Shown here: positions 1 through 11,299 of the stretch, in pieces
Numbering within the stretch: the stretch's first letter is position 1
How the letters are laid out: the number at the start of each line of letters is the position of its first letter
Assembly (NCBI GenBank): GCA_936450465.1
Contig: OW388300.1
Coordinates: forward strand, 20,957,232-21,021,231
Source of the DNA: Gibbula magus
Lineage: Eukaryota; Mollusca; Gastropoda; Trochida; Trochidae
Length of the DNA: 64,000 nt
Reading direction: 5' to 3'
Position numbers and translations under genes: made by a program
Notes under the pieces: model-generated
Databases searched by the model: none
What the model saw: only the letters and a program-made list of their open reading frames with translations
What the model was told of the DNA's origin: nothing

Positions 1-985
1 TGTAGGTGTGTTCCTCTGTCTCTTTTTTTAAGTAAACATACATATAATTTCTTGCCAACCTTCAAAGTGTTTATTAAGTTCAAACATGTGAAACATGTAA
101 CAACATTTATTTCAAACTGTTATCTTAACATCAAATAATGTATAAATGTGTTACTCAATACCAAAATCTTCCCTAAAATAAGCGATCATAATGTCAATAT
201 TTCAAACAATGCAGACATATGTGCAGTACACAGAACAAAATACGGTTTTCCATATTACCACAAATAAAAATGGTATTAACATAGTAACAACGTCGTGTGA
301 AGTTAATTCTTAACGGCATGTCAATGGACTGTATCTCAAATATATATTTTTATCAATCTTAACATGTGACATACTCAAGCATTTTACTCAAGGTCATACA
401 TTATACATTTCAATAACCATACCTCATATAAATAATTGAAACCCGGTTAACAAACTGCCAACATTTTATAAAAAATGTTCAACCGGATATTTCTTTGGAG
501 ACAAATGTATCTTGAAGCTAATTAAGCAACAAAACATTAACTCCCTAACCATTTACCTAACCTGTAAGCTGAAAGTATAACGTTAATAAGATGTTCTCTC
601 TAAAAGTATATGTTTCCTAATAGTAATAAGTCAGTGTTTTCTTATTTCTTTGTTTTATACATTAATTACAACAGAGCAATTATATATATTCATATATAAT
701 ATATATAATTCACCAACATATACAGCAATTTATAAAATCGAGATATTCAAAGCATGGACATGTTTTATAGTTAATCGGCACTATTAAAACTAACAATTAA
801 TTAGTTAATTAGTTTTTCTTTAAAAACGATAAAAAAAGGTTAAAATGTAAACAGTAATTTTTCTGTATTTACTGTATTTTACAGTGTGAATGATATTCCA
901 TGTACCAGATATAACCTGTTGATTTTCATCATGTCTCTGCTCCAGGCTAAATCCATTATTGCCTTTACAATCAGGAGTCCTACTA
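1..985 (+). repeat. Dispersed repeat 'U', copy a (5' end cut by window)
   Basis: Bases about 60-985 align in order with 2100-2990, 11700-12300 and 33180-33720, and inverted with about 61970-62510. Shared landmarks are 'aacatcaaataatg', 'tgtatctc..ata' and 'cacgtctctgc'. No open frame of note is present. It is a non-coding repeat of unknown class, with several indels relative to the other copies. Confidence 0.6.
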
Positions 986-999
986 TGTAATTTTAAAAA

Positions 1000-1165
1000 G
1001 TCTGCTCAATGGGAAATGGACCCGCATGTGTTAAGCGAACCATGTATTCGTTTTAACTCTTTTATTGATTCGGGAATACTATTTTACCATTGGTTACACT
1101 TATTCACCTATTTTAAGGGCACTTTATTTCAGTAAGTACGGCCTGCTACAGCGCCTTTAAGCTCT
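1000..1165 (+). mobile_element. Right-end fragment of MITE family M1
   Basis: The fragment ends in CCTGCTACAGCGCCTTTAA, the reverse complement of the left end GGCGCTGTAGCAGG seen at about 44810. The interior ('gggaaatgga..cgaaccatg..ggttacacttattcacc') matches 12803-12968, 16690-16860 and 45170-45300. The left half is missing. The class is unknown, but terminal inverted repeats make a non-autonomous DNA transposon likely. Confidence 0.5.
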
Positions 1166-1699
1166 AAAACTTATTCATATTCACGGTATGCACGTATATT
1201 CCGTGGAGAGATTTATTAAAACACTATAGATATTTTAAAACCCTGTATTACTCTTGCTCAGTTCCGTTGTAGCTCACATCAATTATATACTGAAACAGGT
1301 AGATACAACAATTAAGCAAGGAATCTTAGATAATGTCTCATGTGTACGGATGTTGACATTGAAAATGCTAATAAGCAACGAACTAGGTTATTGACTATTT
1401 TTTATCAACTGTATTATGTACCGTCGGCCTACATACACGTGAATAAAGAACTGAATAATGCTGATCTACATTGCAACATTTAAGGAAAAATTATTATTTT
1501 GAACGTAAGACAGAATTCTTAAGAACAAATAACAATGTCCGTGGTATTTGAATTGACAAGAATGCACTATTTGCTGTGTGCTTGAGATTTTGACACTGGT
1601 GAATCATTTGAGAACCCCACTAAGAAGTGCTTCTGAAACTATCTCCAGCTGATATAAAAATAAAGGCCCTATGAGTGAAGTGGTTTAGTGTGGCAACAT

Positions 1700-3130
1700 T
1701 TCGCATTCTTCATGTTGCATTGGGATTATGTTTCTAAACTGAACAAAGCACTATGTATGCTTGTATCATGTCCACAGAGACCAACATGCACATAAGAAAG
1801 AGCTTGTTCCCGACGATCCACTGATCAATCTAAAATTGCACGAAAGGAGATCGCTCATTAAAGCCCGGCTATGGCGAGGAGGATTTGTTCCTAACAGTTT
1901 GGGTGTCAAGGGATTTACTTGATATAGAAGGTTCTGCAGGGAGAGAATAACTTCTTGTTGTTGATACAAAGGCTTTTATAACTAACTTAAAATTGCCCGA
2001 AGTCATACTTTGATTCAATATTTAAATGTTATGTGTGTTTCTGTGTTATTGTATAGAAGAGACATGAGATGAAGTGAATACAAATGTTCTTTATGTCCTA
2101 CCATGAAAAGGGTATATTTAATTCAACACATTTATCTAGTGAAACATGTTATCTAAATATCAAATAATGCAAAGATGTGTACCTCATTCCCACAATCTTC
2201 TATAAAATAAGCATTTGTGTCGTTAGTTCATTGATTACATTATCCGTCTAATTTTATTCAGACATTTGTGTAATAGACAAGACACAATAAGGTATTGAGT
2301 CTTACAACATATAGAGATAGTATGAAAATAGTGACAATCTCGTGTGAACTTAATCCTTAATGGCACGTCAACCTACTGTATCTCGAATATAGATGTTATC
2401 ATAACATTGATATTCATACTATACTATTCTACCCGGGTATTTCACTCTAGGTTATACATTATAAACCTCAATTACCATACCTCATATCGATAATTGAAAG
2501 TCACTTACAGAGGAAAGCTACCAACATATTTTAAAAATGTTAAATTATTTACTGTTGTATTTTATTTCGCAGACAAATGTTTCCTAAAACTAATTCAGCC
2601 ATAAAACATCAAGTCGCCAACCTATTGTGTGCACAAAATCAAAATATTATCATAAACAACAAAGAATGATTCACATATATATAATACAATTGCATTCCTA
2701 AGTCACAAAACAATGATTGGAATGGTTAATAGGCTTGTCACACAATTTTGATGGACGCAACAACTTCAAACTGATAGTGCGCAGAAACAAAGATATCCTA
2801 TTACTAAAAGATTTAATTCAAACTTTAAAGTTCTTTTGAATGAGGTTTCAATGTATATAGTAATTTTATTGTGTTTCCATTAAACTGTATTTAACTGAAT
2901 CCTGTGATGTCATATTCAATCTACTTCACCAGATAAAACATGTTCGTCTTTATCACGTCTCTGCTCCAGGCTAAATCGATCATTGCCTTTCAACTCTCGC
3001 TCTAAACAATTCAGTGACGACAATAGGTACTTGATAGTTACAATCAGTAGCCCAAACACCTGCTATGGGGAGTGTAAATAGATGAACGCAGATATAACCA
3101 TATAAAGTAATATGTGTGGATAGATAAGTG
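1700..3130 (+). repeat. Dispersed repeat 'U', copy b
   Basis: It starts near the block 'gaccaacatgcacata' (1780) and runs through the 'cacgtctctgctccaggc' block (2958) to 'gaacgcagatata' (3085). The same order recurs at 11300-12420 and 32750-33860, and inverted at 61840-62960. Short open frames in it are not shared between copies, so I treat it as non-coding. Confidence 0.6.
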
Positions 3131-4093
3131 TAAATAATGAAATATATAGCTTAGGGAGCTGTGCCAATTTACGTCTATCTAATGTAAAATTAGCTTAACT
3201 ATTAATTGTTGGACCTCGATAAGTGTAAGAATTTGTACTATTGAAGGTAGTGTTATCCCAAATATAACCATGTGATATTTGTTCACAAATTGAATGGCAA
3301 GCATTTCTAATGCATTCAGCCTCGGGAGTTGCGCCAATTTACTTCTATCAGAGGGGTATTGATCATGTAAAATTAGCTTAAATATCCATTGTTGGACCTC
3401 GATTTTTATCGAGGCGAAATGGTCGTTCCTTAGATAGTTGCCTTACTCTGAGCGTGTGGGTTGGAATTCCGAATATGACTCGGCCCGAAAAGTACAAGAA
3501 TATGTACTATTGAAGGTAGTGTTATAGAATCTTTCTCTGACATGTCAAATAGTTCTCGTTACAGTTTTATTTAGAATAATCTTGCTTCATTAAATTTGTT
3601 CAAAGAAGATGTCGGTTATATCCTCCTACAGAAACTGTTTGCACTCGGTAAACAACGAGAGTAACAAACGAGCTTTGCACCTAGACGATATCACATGGAC
3701 GTTAATGTTTTGCATAACAGGACCAAAGGGTGGATAATTTGATATCCTTTGGAAACATCACAGCCGTAATATGGTGTTAATCTTAATGCAACATCATGCT
3801 GAGGTAATCCATAACACATTGCCAGCAAGTTATCATTTACCCAAGACGCATCATGAAACTTTCATGGCAATACTCGGCCTATTGGAAGGGAAATAAACAT
3901 ATTATAAAATTATAGTATTTTCATTTACAACGTTATCGTAATAATGGTATTACATTGGCATATTCCTAATTCCCAAATACCTCTACCATATACAATATAA
4001 TATAATAATATTCCTACACTCCACTCCCTGAAGTACATGTTTGCATAACATCGGCAAGGGGCAAATAATTAGACTATCTTCGTATCTATAACA

Positions 4094-5058
4094 GTGGTAA
4101 TATAATGAGAGAGAGAGTCTTTATTTCCTCAAGTATTAACCGAAGATTACATATGAACATACATTACATTATATTACACAATAGGCATGGATATAAACTT
4201 TTTTCATATTTACAGATTTATATAAAGTAATAATGGACATCAAGTGTATTATGCATTGTAGCAGTTTACAAAGTGAGGTTTAAGTTCATATACGTACAGT
4301 GAAAAGCGTAACAAAATATTTTCCCATAATATTGAATCAATTGTGTGATAAAAGTTAGTTTCTGCTCCAAACAGAAATGATAACATATCTTGTTCATCTT
4401 GCATTTCGAACATTACATAGGTTTCAACATCCAGTTTGTCAATTAGATATGCAAAGAAAGTATTTCGTTGGTGTAATAGAGTTTCACAGTGGAGAAGTAC
4501 ATGCAAATCGTAGTCAAACGTTTGTTTATTACAAAGTGTACACTCTCTTGATATTTTACCTCTTGATAATATTTTGACACAAAGTTGCAAGGGAGATTTA
4601 TAATTTGAGTATTGATATGCTAGTTGCCATAGAATATGATAAGAGAGTCTCGTATGAATTGATGCATAAACTGACATATTTGAACGATATGAAGTTTTCT
4701 TCAACTATGTAAAGTAGTATTTACAATTTTTCTCCATACATATTTCGGAGGAAATGTGCCTTGCGCAATATATTTGTTAACAGGTGCATTTAGATTATAC
4801 TTTTTAGATGTTGATAAAAGATCATCACATATATTATTGGATTTAACTGTAGCTGTGATAGCAGCACAAAATATATGCTTTGCAAAGTTGTTACACACAG
4901 TGTTACATAGTCGACCAAGAAATAGAAGCTTACATTTATCGATATAACCTATAAGCGACCATAACCCCAGGTTTCCAATGGTAGATACTGAAGATGAGCT
5001 TTTATCAAGACCTTGTACAAGTCGAGCAAAATACCTTCGTGTTTGTGGTGATATAATG
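4094..5058 (-). mobile_element. 5'-truncated non-LTR retrotransposon (LINE) with 14-bp TSD
   Basis: Copies of GTGGTRATATAATG at 4094-4107 and 5045-5058, one mismatch apart, flank a 937-bp insert. The paralogous segment has the site only once, at 13568-13581, which defines the unoccupied target. The insert encodes the end of a LINE protein on the minus strand. Its 3' end, at low coordinates, finishes in a CT-rich tail after 'aaataaagactctc'. The 5' end is missing, as is usual for target-primed insertion. Confidence 0.85.
4249..5042 (-). pseudogene. C-terminal fragment of LINE reverse-transcriptase protein
   Basis: Read on the minus strand, the frame opens at the truncated end (near 5040) with RRYFARLVQGLDKSS and then a segment containing GLWSLIGYIDKCKLLFLGRL. 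That is the kind of region found downstream of reverse transcriptase in lophotrochozoan LINEs, as I recall. It meets a stop near 4701 and continues one frame over to 4249. The second part has a zinc-binding pattern C-x2-C-x9-H-x4-C (CTLC..H..C). One missing base at about 4700 would join the parts. The RT, endonuclease and ORF1 domains are absent. It is a dead fragment. Confidence 0.7.
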
Positions 5059-6575
5059 TAAATGTAAACATTGGTGACACCCTGTAGATGGAGTGATCAC
5101 CCTACATATAACAAAACCATTTTATCGTGTTTTGATGTATAACAGAACTGTGACTAGTGAGTCCACAGAATCATGTTAATTGAAGCTCGATAGATACATC
5201 TATTTTTAATGAGACAGAAAGAAACCTGTATCATGAAAATTAGATTGAACATCAAGACTTACAATGTTCTTTTCCTACTATATATCTGAATTGAACTCTA
5301 AGCCTGCAAATGGGCAGGTTTAACCATTAGCTTCTGACTTATGAATATGGCTGCTTTACACATTAAACGAAATATTTGATTGGTAAAAAGTATTTGTAAA
5401 CTAACCTGTAATATTGAAATATTCATCTGACTCCTATTTTTATACTATGTATTATATATGTTCACACTTAACATCTATCAAACCTATAATCATCGGAACC
5501 ATTTACGCACTCAAAGAACTTGTGTCGCACGTCTCTCGCCTCTTGGACACCGTGTCAAATACATGTATTTTCTATATAATAATATCAACATTTATTCTGT
5601 ATTGCCTGTTCCGTAGTTACATGCATATGTGGCCCTGCGCACTCTGTTGAAAGGGTTACTTTCCTAATTGCTGGCTTTACCTTCTCTATCCCACTGGTCC
5701 GTGAAAACAACTTTAAAAGTGGTTTTTAAATGAACTTATGTATGGAAGTTACCAAATTAGGTTCAAATTAGTCTATTGTTTTCATAAGTATTCAATTGTA
5801 CTTCAATCCTTTTCTATACAATCACATAATGTTAATACAAAACTTTTGGAAAACATCTCCGAGAGACCAGCAACTTATTTTAGACTATTAGTCACAAAGT
5901 AGGACTTCGTAGGCTGCTTAAGGATGTTCGCTCCTTCCTGTTGAACTTCAAAATGAAATATGATGAAGTAAAGTTTTTTTTTGTCATTTTTATTTACATC
6001 ATATTGTACATCATCATTTTAACAAACAAATGAAATAAAGAAAATGTACCTTTAGAACCTCTTAAAAGTGCTTAAACAGCATAAATGGCCTAAATTTGAC
6101 TCCCATTTTAAAATTGTACACAATCTTACAGGCGTCAATTTTCGAAAAAACCCACACTACCCCCTATTTTTTAATGCTGATTTTACAATCATATACTTTG
6201 ATCTTTTAAAAAATATAAGTTAGAGAAAAAGTTTAATACTATAAATTTGAGGAGCAAATATCCTTAAGTCGCTTATGTAACTTTCTATGATTGATGCGAG
6301 TTTAACATCGGCAATTTTTACCCATGTATGTAAAATATATCTATAGAATATGACTTCAAATTATTAGCCATAAGGTGAATCCTAAACAATGTTATATTTT
6401 TTAAAATGTGCCCATGTGGCCACATCTCTTTTACCTAGTGACCATTGTTTCAGCGCGAATGACGTTTGCAATACTGAAGTGAACCATCATACTAAGTGTA
6501 GTTACAATGAGGTATTGATTTTGTGACAGTACATATTATTGAACTGCAAATATTGAGGCCATACCTTTTAGTAGG

Positions 6576-7084
6576 ATTTGACACATGGGTCATCTCTCAA
6601 TACTTAGACAGACATATCTATAGGAATTTTTAGATTGAGATTTAAAACAATAATGTATTGTGCAATGTATTGCCCTTCTCGTGTTATTTTCCTCAGAAAT
6701 CAGTTAATTACAATTCACAGTATGTTTATTTCCCAGGGGTTACATTCGTCTGTTCTGTTTCCAATTTCAAGTCTGTACCAAGTGTGTAATGCCAGAGAAG
6801 GTGATAATAAAATATCAGTCACTCTAACTACAGACTCATAATCAGCGGGAGCCGTGACTGGAATACAGTAATACTCACAAAGACAAATCTCGAGAGTCCA
6901 GGTGCGTCTGTGAATTATCAGGGCATTATATACTTCCTTATTGATTCTAGTTAGTTTCCTCCATCCATCTCTTTAACAAGGAGGATATAAAACAAGCAGC
7001 TCAAAGACTTGTGTTATATGAACCAGCCATTGAGTTGAAGAATGACACAAATCCTGATTTAATGGTGCTGTACTGAAATAAAGT
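6576..7084. other. Intergenic stretch, nothing recognised
   Basis: AT-rich sequence between the end of duplication copy 1 and the M1 element. Only short open frames are present, with no repeats that I can match elsewhere in the window. Confidence 0.5.
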
Positions 7085-7470
7085 GCTCTCATGAAAAGGT
7101 AAATAAATGTTACCAATAGCTAATACTACTCCTGAATCATTAAACAAAGTTGTAAAACGAATGCACATGGTTCCTTAAGCCATGCAAGTCCATTTCCCAT
7201 AGAGCGGACATTTAAAGTTAAAATGGGCGCTCAAAGGGTAGTCCTAGTGATATGACTGATGTAGCGATACCTAAACACCCCGAGTACAGTTTTAAATATC
7301 GTTCACTGAAGACTTCCACAAAATAATCGCTGTACCATTTTCTTCGAATATGGATAACCGGATAACTGTTTTCTATGGATGCAGCTTATCAGGTCGTGAA
7401 ATGAGATGTTTTATCCTCTCACGTTACTATATATTGTATAAACTAAAATATAATATAAATATAAATTCTA
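7085..7470 (-). mobile_element. MITE family M1, partial copy
   Basis: The minus strand matches M1: 'gttaccaatagct', 'catttcccat', 'ttaaaatgggcgctca', 'tgactgatgtagcgatac' and 'gcttatcaggtcgtg' occur in the same order as at 50780-51180. Neither terminal repeat is intact. It lies just upstream of the recombinase gene. Confidence 0.5.
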
Positions 7471-7664
7471 ACATGACACTATATTTAGAATGAAAATACT
7501 GCTTTCTGATTGGTTTCTCGTATCAATTTTGGAGTAATTATTTTACCGATAATCACCTCTAAATATTTGCGACCGATTCACATTGCTCCGCGGACGTATA
7601 CAAAAAAGCACTCGGTGAACTTTTTGTTTACATCCAATTAAGGCAATTAGCAGACGACGGCAAA

Positions 7665-7772
7665 ATGGATATCTACATCGGCGATTTTCTGATATTCTGG
7701 AAAATTCAAATTTTGACGACATTGATGCCTCCTGGTTCGATGAAGAACTTCTTGCTTTGGAAGATGTGAAAG
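7665..7772 (+). CDS. Recombinase exon 1
   Basis: ATG at 7665 is followed by DIYIGDF. One T appears to be missing in the run at 7685-7688, after which the frame reads SDILENSNFDDIDASWFDEE, an acidic stretch, up to the donor AAAG/gtaatt. Without the extra base the frame stops at 7766. Confidence 0.55.
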
Positions 7773-9875
7773 GTAATTTTAGTAGATATCTAATTAAAAT
7801 GTGGTGAACTCGGTATTGCTACTAAAAGATCTCGCTAATGTTATCACCAGCTGATCACCGCTACGCATTTGTACTGATTGTCTATTCATTTCAAAAGAAA
7901 TAAACGGCGAGTTAGTTATATCATATGTTTAATCAGTTTATCAAGTAAATGTACCTAGGAAATCAGATAATTAGGATATATAAATCCAAGAAATGAACTA
8001 AATTTACAAATAAAATATTTGATTATTTCAGAGGAAAACAAAGAGACGCTTCGGAATTTACCCGGCGTAAATTCTTCGCAAATGGTGAAAAACGATTCAG
8101 GTAAAGAATTAATTACAAAAGTAATTTTATTTGAAATGATATGTAAACTGTGTCATTACATTAAAACCTTTCGGGTATTTTACAATGTTTTTAAACCTAA
8201 AATTGTGTTTATTTGTGTGTGTAGAATCCAGATCTGTCAACTATTTCCCTGCGTTTGTATTATGCAGTAATCGTAAATTACATCAAATTATAAAATTAAA
8301 TAAATATTAATTTCAGATGATGGAAAATTAGAGGAACCACAATCTAAACGCTTCAAGGCCGTGAATGAAAAAGATCTTGAAAACATAGTTTTGGACTCCC
8401 GTAGCAAAGGGACAGACAACACAACGACTTGGGGTGTGAAAGTGCTTAAACGTATGAAACTGCCAAGACAATATTATAATAATGTCCATGTTCACATAGA
8501 AAACCATTAATCCATTTAAATTAGGAGATAAATCCATTCTGTTTTATATTTTGGGGTTGTATGTTGTGCATTTTATACCCCTAAATTTAATTTTAAACCG
8601 AGCTTGCGAATTATTATACAGAATAAATACAATAGTCAATAAGATCCATAAAACATAATTAATAACGACCTAATTATAATAAATAAATGAAAATGTCCTA
8701 CCTTAAAATACAGAATTTCCAAATAGGTAAATCCGTTTGAAACTCCATCGAATATTTGAAAACCACATCCATTTTTATATGTTCACAGAATGGCTTGAAT
8801 TCCACCGAGAATCACCCGATTTCGAAGGCCTCCCTAAAGTTGAGCTTAATGGCATTCTTCGCCGTTTCTATGCGGAGATGAGAACGGCCGACGGAAAATT
8901 ATATTCCAAATCCTCATTCGTCGGAATAAGGGCTGCCATCCACCGCCACATTCGCCAACCACCCTTTGAAAGGGAAATCAATATCTTGAGGGATATCGAA
9001 TTCCTCAAGGCCAACGATGTTTTTAATGCCATGCTAAAAAAATTAAACAACTTGGTTTAGATAACCCTACCCACAACTCCCCTATTTCAGAGTCCGATCT
9101 TGAAAAAATAAGCTCATCACAGGTCACTGACACGCCATCTGGGCTACTAAAAAAAGTCTGGTTTGATTTGACACTTGGGTTCGGTCGTCGGGGGTGTGAG
9201 AATCAGCGACACCTTCGCGCTGATTCCTTTGTAGTCAAATCGGACGACACTGGTGAAGAATATATAACTATGACTCACACTGAAAGCACTAAAAACCACC
9301 CGGGTGGGGTCCAGGATAGGGAAAATGCCCCAAATTCCAGAATTTATGCCACTGGCGAGGTTTCCTGTCCAATTCTCGCATTTCGAAAATATCTTTCCAA
9401 ATTGAACCCTCAAAATTCAGCTTTCTATCAAATGCCAAAAAAACAGGTTTCCGAATCTGATGCTATTTGGTTTAACACCAAACCTCTTGGCCACAACACG
9501 CTGGACACAATGATGAAAACCATCTCGAACGATTGTAACCTGAATAAAATATATACCAATCATTGTGTCCGTGCCACAACTGTCACTCTGTTGTCACATG
9601 CTGGCGTAGAATCGCGTGAAATCATGAAAATCACGGGGCACAGAAATCAACAGTCGCTCGCTTCATACAACAGCGATTCATCCAATGAACAGAAGCGGCG
9701 TTATTCCTCTATTTTGCAAAATTCTTCCACTGCCTCCAGTTCACAATCCCAAATGACCCCATATCCTTCCACGATGTCCTCAACCATGACACAAAAAGCG
9801 TTCTTGTCAGGCTTTCTTCAAGTTTCAAACTCTTCGCTTGTAGTGAATAACTACTTTCAGAGTAGCGCCCCTTGA
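7665..9875 (+). CDS. Crypton-type tyrosine recombinase gene, 4 exons, two frameshifts
   Basis: Exons 7665-7772, 8032-8100, 8317-8451 and 8789-9875 join with consistent GT-AG boundaries and matching phase. With two single missing bases allowed (about 7686 and 9055) they encode about 466 residues. The protein has an acidic N-terminus, a core-binding region (RFKAVNEKDLENI, then TTWGVKVLK running into WLEFHRESPDFEGL) and a tyrosine-recombinase catalytic domain: R near 238, H363-x-x-R366 (HCVR), H389 (TGHR) and Y398 (SY). This layout matches the DUF3504/Crypton-derived family that includes KIAA1958, QRICH1 and ZMYM proteins. The full catalytic set favours a transposon recombinase over a domesticated relative. 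The tail is Ser-rich. No terminal inverted repeats are expected for Cryptons. The breaks could be decay or sequencing error. Confidence 0.75.
8032..8100 (+). CDS. Recombinase exon 2
   Basis: The acceptor is 'gattatttcag' and the donor 'ttcag/gtaaag'. The 69-bp exon keeps phase and encodes EENKETLRNLPG and a short linker. It is supported by phase agreement with exons 1 and 3. Confidence 0.6.
8317..8451 (+). CDS. Recombinase exon 3 (start of core-binding domain)
   Basis: The acceptor is 'aatttcag' and the donor 'cttaaac/gtatga'. It encodes a stretch ending TTTWGVKVLK, the conserved N-terminal pattern of DUF3504 recombinases (a T-x-W and an aliphatic run just before a W-L-E-F element). Its phase joins exactly to WLEFH in exon 4. 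Confidence 0.7.
8521..8614 (+). repeat. Half copy of foldback MITE inside recombinase intron 3
   Basis: 'aggagataaatccattctg' through 'gagcttgcga' matches one arm plus the centre of the complete foldback at 10193-10357. It then stops abruptly. It lies wholly in the 8452-8788 intron. Confidence 0.8.
8789..9875 (+). CDS. Recombinase exon 4 (catalytic domain)
   Basis: The acceptor is 'tatgttcacag'. The frame runs to KKLNNL, hits a stop at 9058-9060, and resumes one frame over as GLDNPTHNSPISESDLEKI through the catalytic domain to the stop at 9873-9875. One G is probably missing at 9054-9056. The downstream frame is open from about 9056 to 9875. A polyadenylation signal follows at 9997. Confidence 0.8.
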
Positions 9876-9996
9876 ATAGGATTGGTCCTTGACGTGGTGT
9901 GGGGGAGATAGGTCGGACTATGTATTTACTTGAAAATCGCTTCTGTGAGTCTGATGACTTCCAACATGGGTTTTCTATTGATATTATCATCAATTG

Positions 9997-10002
9997 AATA
10001 AA
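9997..10002 (+). terminator. Polyadenylation signal of the recombinase gene
   Basis: AATAAA lies 122 bp after the stop codon. It is the first canonical signal downstream. Confidence 0.4.
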
Positions 10003-10192
10003 GATAAGTTTCATTGAAACAAGTTTTAGTGTTTGTTTTGATATTTTGATTGAAGCACGTTCTTTGAAAAGTGAACTGCACCGAAGGATCGCGGGCGAGT
10101 GAAACCGGTCTGTACTGGTTTGACCCAAGCACAGCGCTTTGGCGCAAGACGAAAGAGTTCCTCAATATTTTCCTAATTAGTCATGTTAGAAT

Positions 10193-10357
10193 GGAGATAA
10201 ATCCATTCTGTTTTATATTTTGGGGTTGTATGTTGTGCATTTTTTACCCCTAAATTAACATTTCAAACCTCGCAAGCTCGGTTTGAAATTAAATTTAGGG
10301 GTAAAAAATGCACAACATGCAACCCCAAAATATAAAACAGAATGGATTTATCTCCTA
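10193..10357. repeat. Complete foldback MITE, ~165 bp
   Basis: Two ~78-bp arms, 'ggagataaatccattctg..' and '..cagaatggatttatctcc', are near-perfect reverse complements that meet at 'cctcgcaagctcgg'. The whole element can fold into one hairpin. No clear target-site duplication is seen. Half of the same element is in recombinase intron 3. Confidence 0.85.
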
Positions 10358-10499
10358 AATATAGCAAATTTGATGAATAACTATTGAATAAATCATCTAA
10401 TCATCACTAACGTCATGCCAGAGGACATTATCTTGGAGATATGATTGTTTGTTTACTTCTGTACATAAGAAATGCAATATATGAAGATGGATAAGAATA

Positions 10500-10690
10500 C
10501 AATGTTCTACCAACAAACGTTACTAAACTCATTTTCTTCACAATCGGCGTGTATGCTCACTCCTTCATCAATCCACCTGACGAAGGAGTAACCCTACATT
10601 ACGAAACGTGTAAGGTCACAAAAAGACATTGCTTACCATTGTGTTTTCTTATGTATTCTACTTCTAAGTGCCCTTCAAAGATTTGAAGTA
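10500..10690 (+). repeat. Dispersed repeat with CCTGACGAAGGAGT..CGAAACGTG motif
   Basis: It contains ACTCCTTC (10558) and GAAGGAGT (10580) as an inverted pair, then GTAA/TTAC and CGAAACGTG. It ends with 'ttttcttatgtattctactt..tgcccttcaaag'. Related copies lie at 20150-20290 (minus) and 59490-59790 (minus), and a tail at 40140-40180. The class is unknown; such motifs occur in several retroelement families. Confidence 0.5.
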
Positions 10691-11299
10691 AAATAATAGT
10701 TGATAATATATAACTACGGATGCTATTAGTGTTGCCAACTTTCAACGTCTACGGTGGCAGGAATCATTAACTTTAAGCTCCTGAACATTTTTTAAATTCG
10801 CTTTATAAGCATATATTCAGTGCTGATGTTTATGTAAAACTATAGATATTTTGAAGATCTGTTTTGCTCATGCTAAGTTTCCTAATCAATTAAATATTAT
10901 AGTAGGCAGGCACAATACTCAAGCCAAGGAATATCATATTATGCCTCATGTGTATGGATGTTGAAATTGAAAATGCTAATAAGCAATGAACTAGGTTGCT
11001 GACTTTTTTATGATAAACCTACGGTCTACATGCGCGTGAATAAAGAAATGAATAATGCCCATCTACATTGCAACATTGAAGGAAAAATTATTTTTATGAA
11101 CGTAAGACAAAATTCTTAAAGAACATATAACAATGTCGACGGTATGTGAATTAAGAACCAATGCACTTCACAATGGTGTGCTTGAAATTGTGACACCACC
11201 GAATCATTTAGAGCCCCAATTAGAAGTGCTTCCGAGACTATCTCTGATATCAGCAGATATAGAACATACATACTGTATGAGTGAGTTGATTTAGTGTGA

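Larger units (their letters stand above)
1190..6575 (+). repeat. Direct segmental duplication, copy 1
   Basis: Long collinear similarity to 10790-15420 on the same strand. Paired landmarks include 1330/10935, 1745/11345, 2910/12225, 3260/12590, 3530/12995, 5160/13880, 5690/14565, 5870/14740 and 6445/15278. Divergence is substantial, with many substitutions and indels, so the duplication is not recent. This copy carries a LINE insertion (4108-5044) that copy 2 lacks. No coding gene is recognisable. Confidence 0.75.

Noticed and set aside
9709..10128. 139-codon minus frame opposite the recombinase C-terminus
   Set aside because: It is a shadow of the true exon on the other strand.
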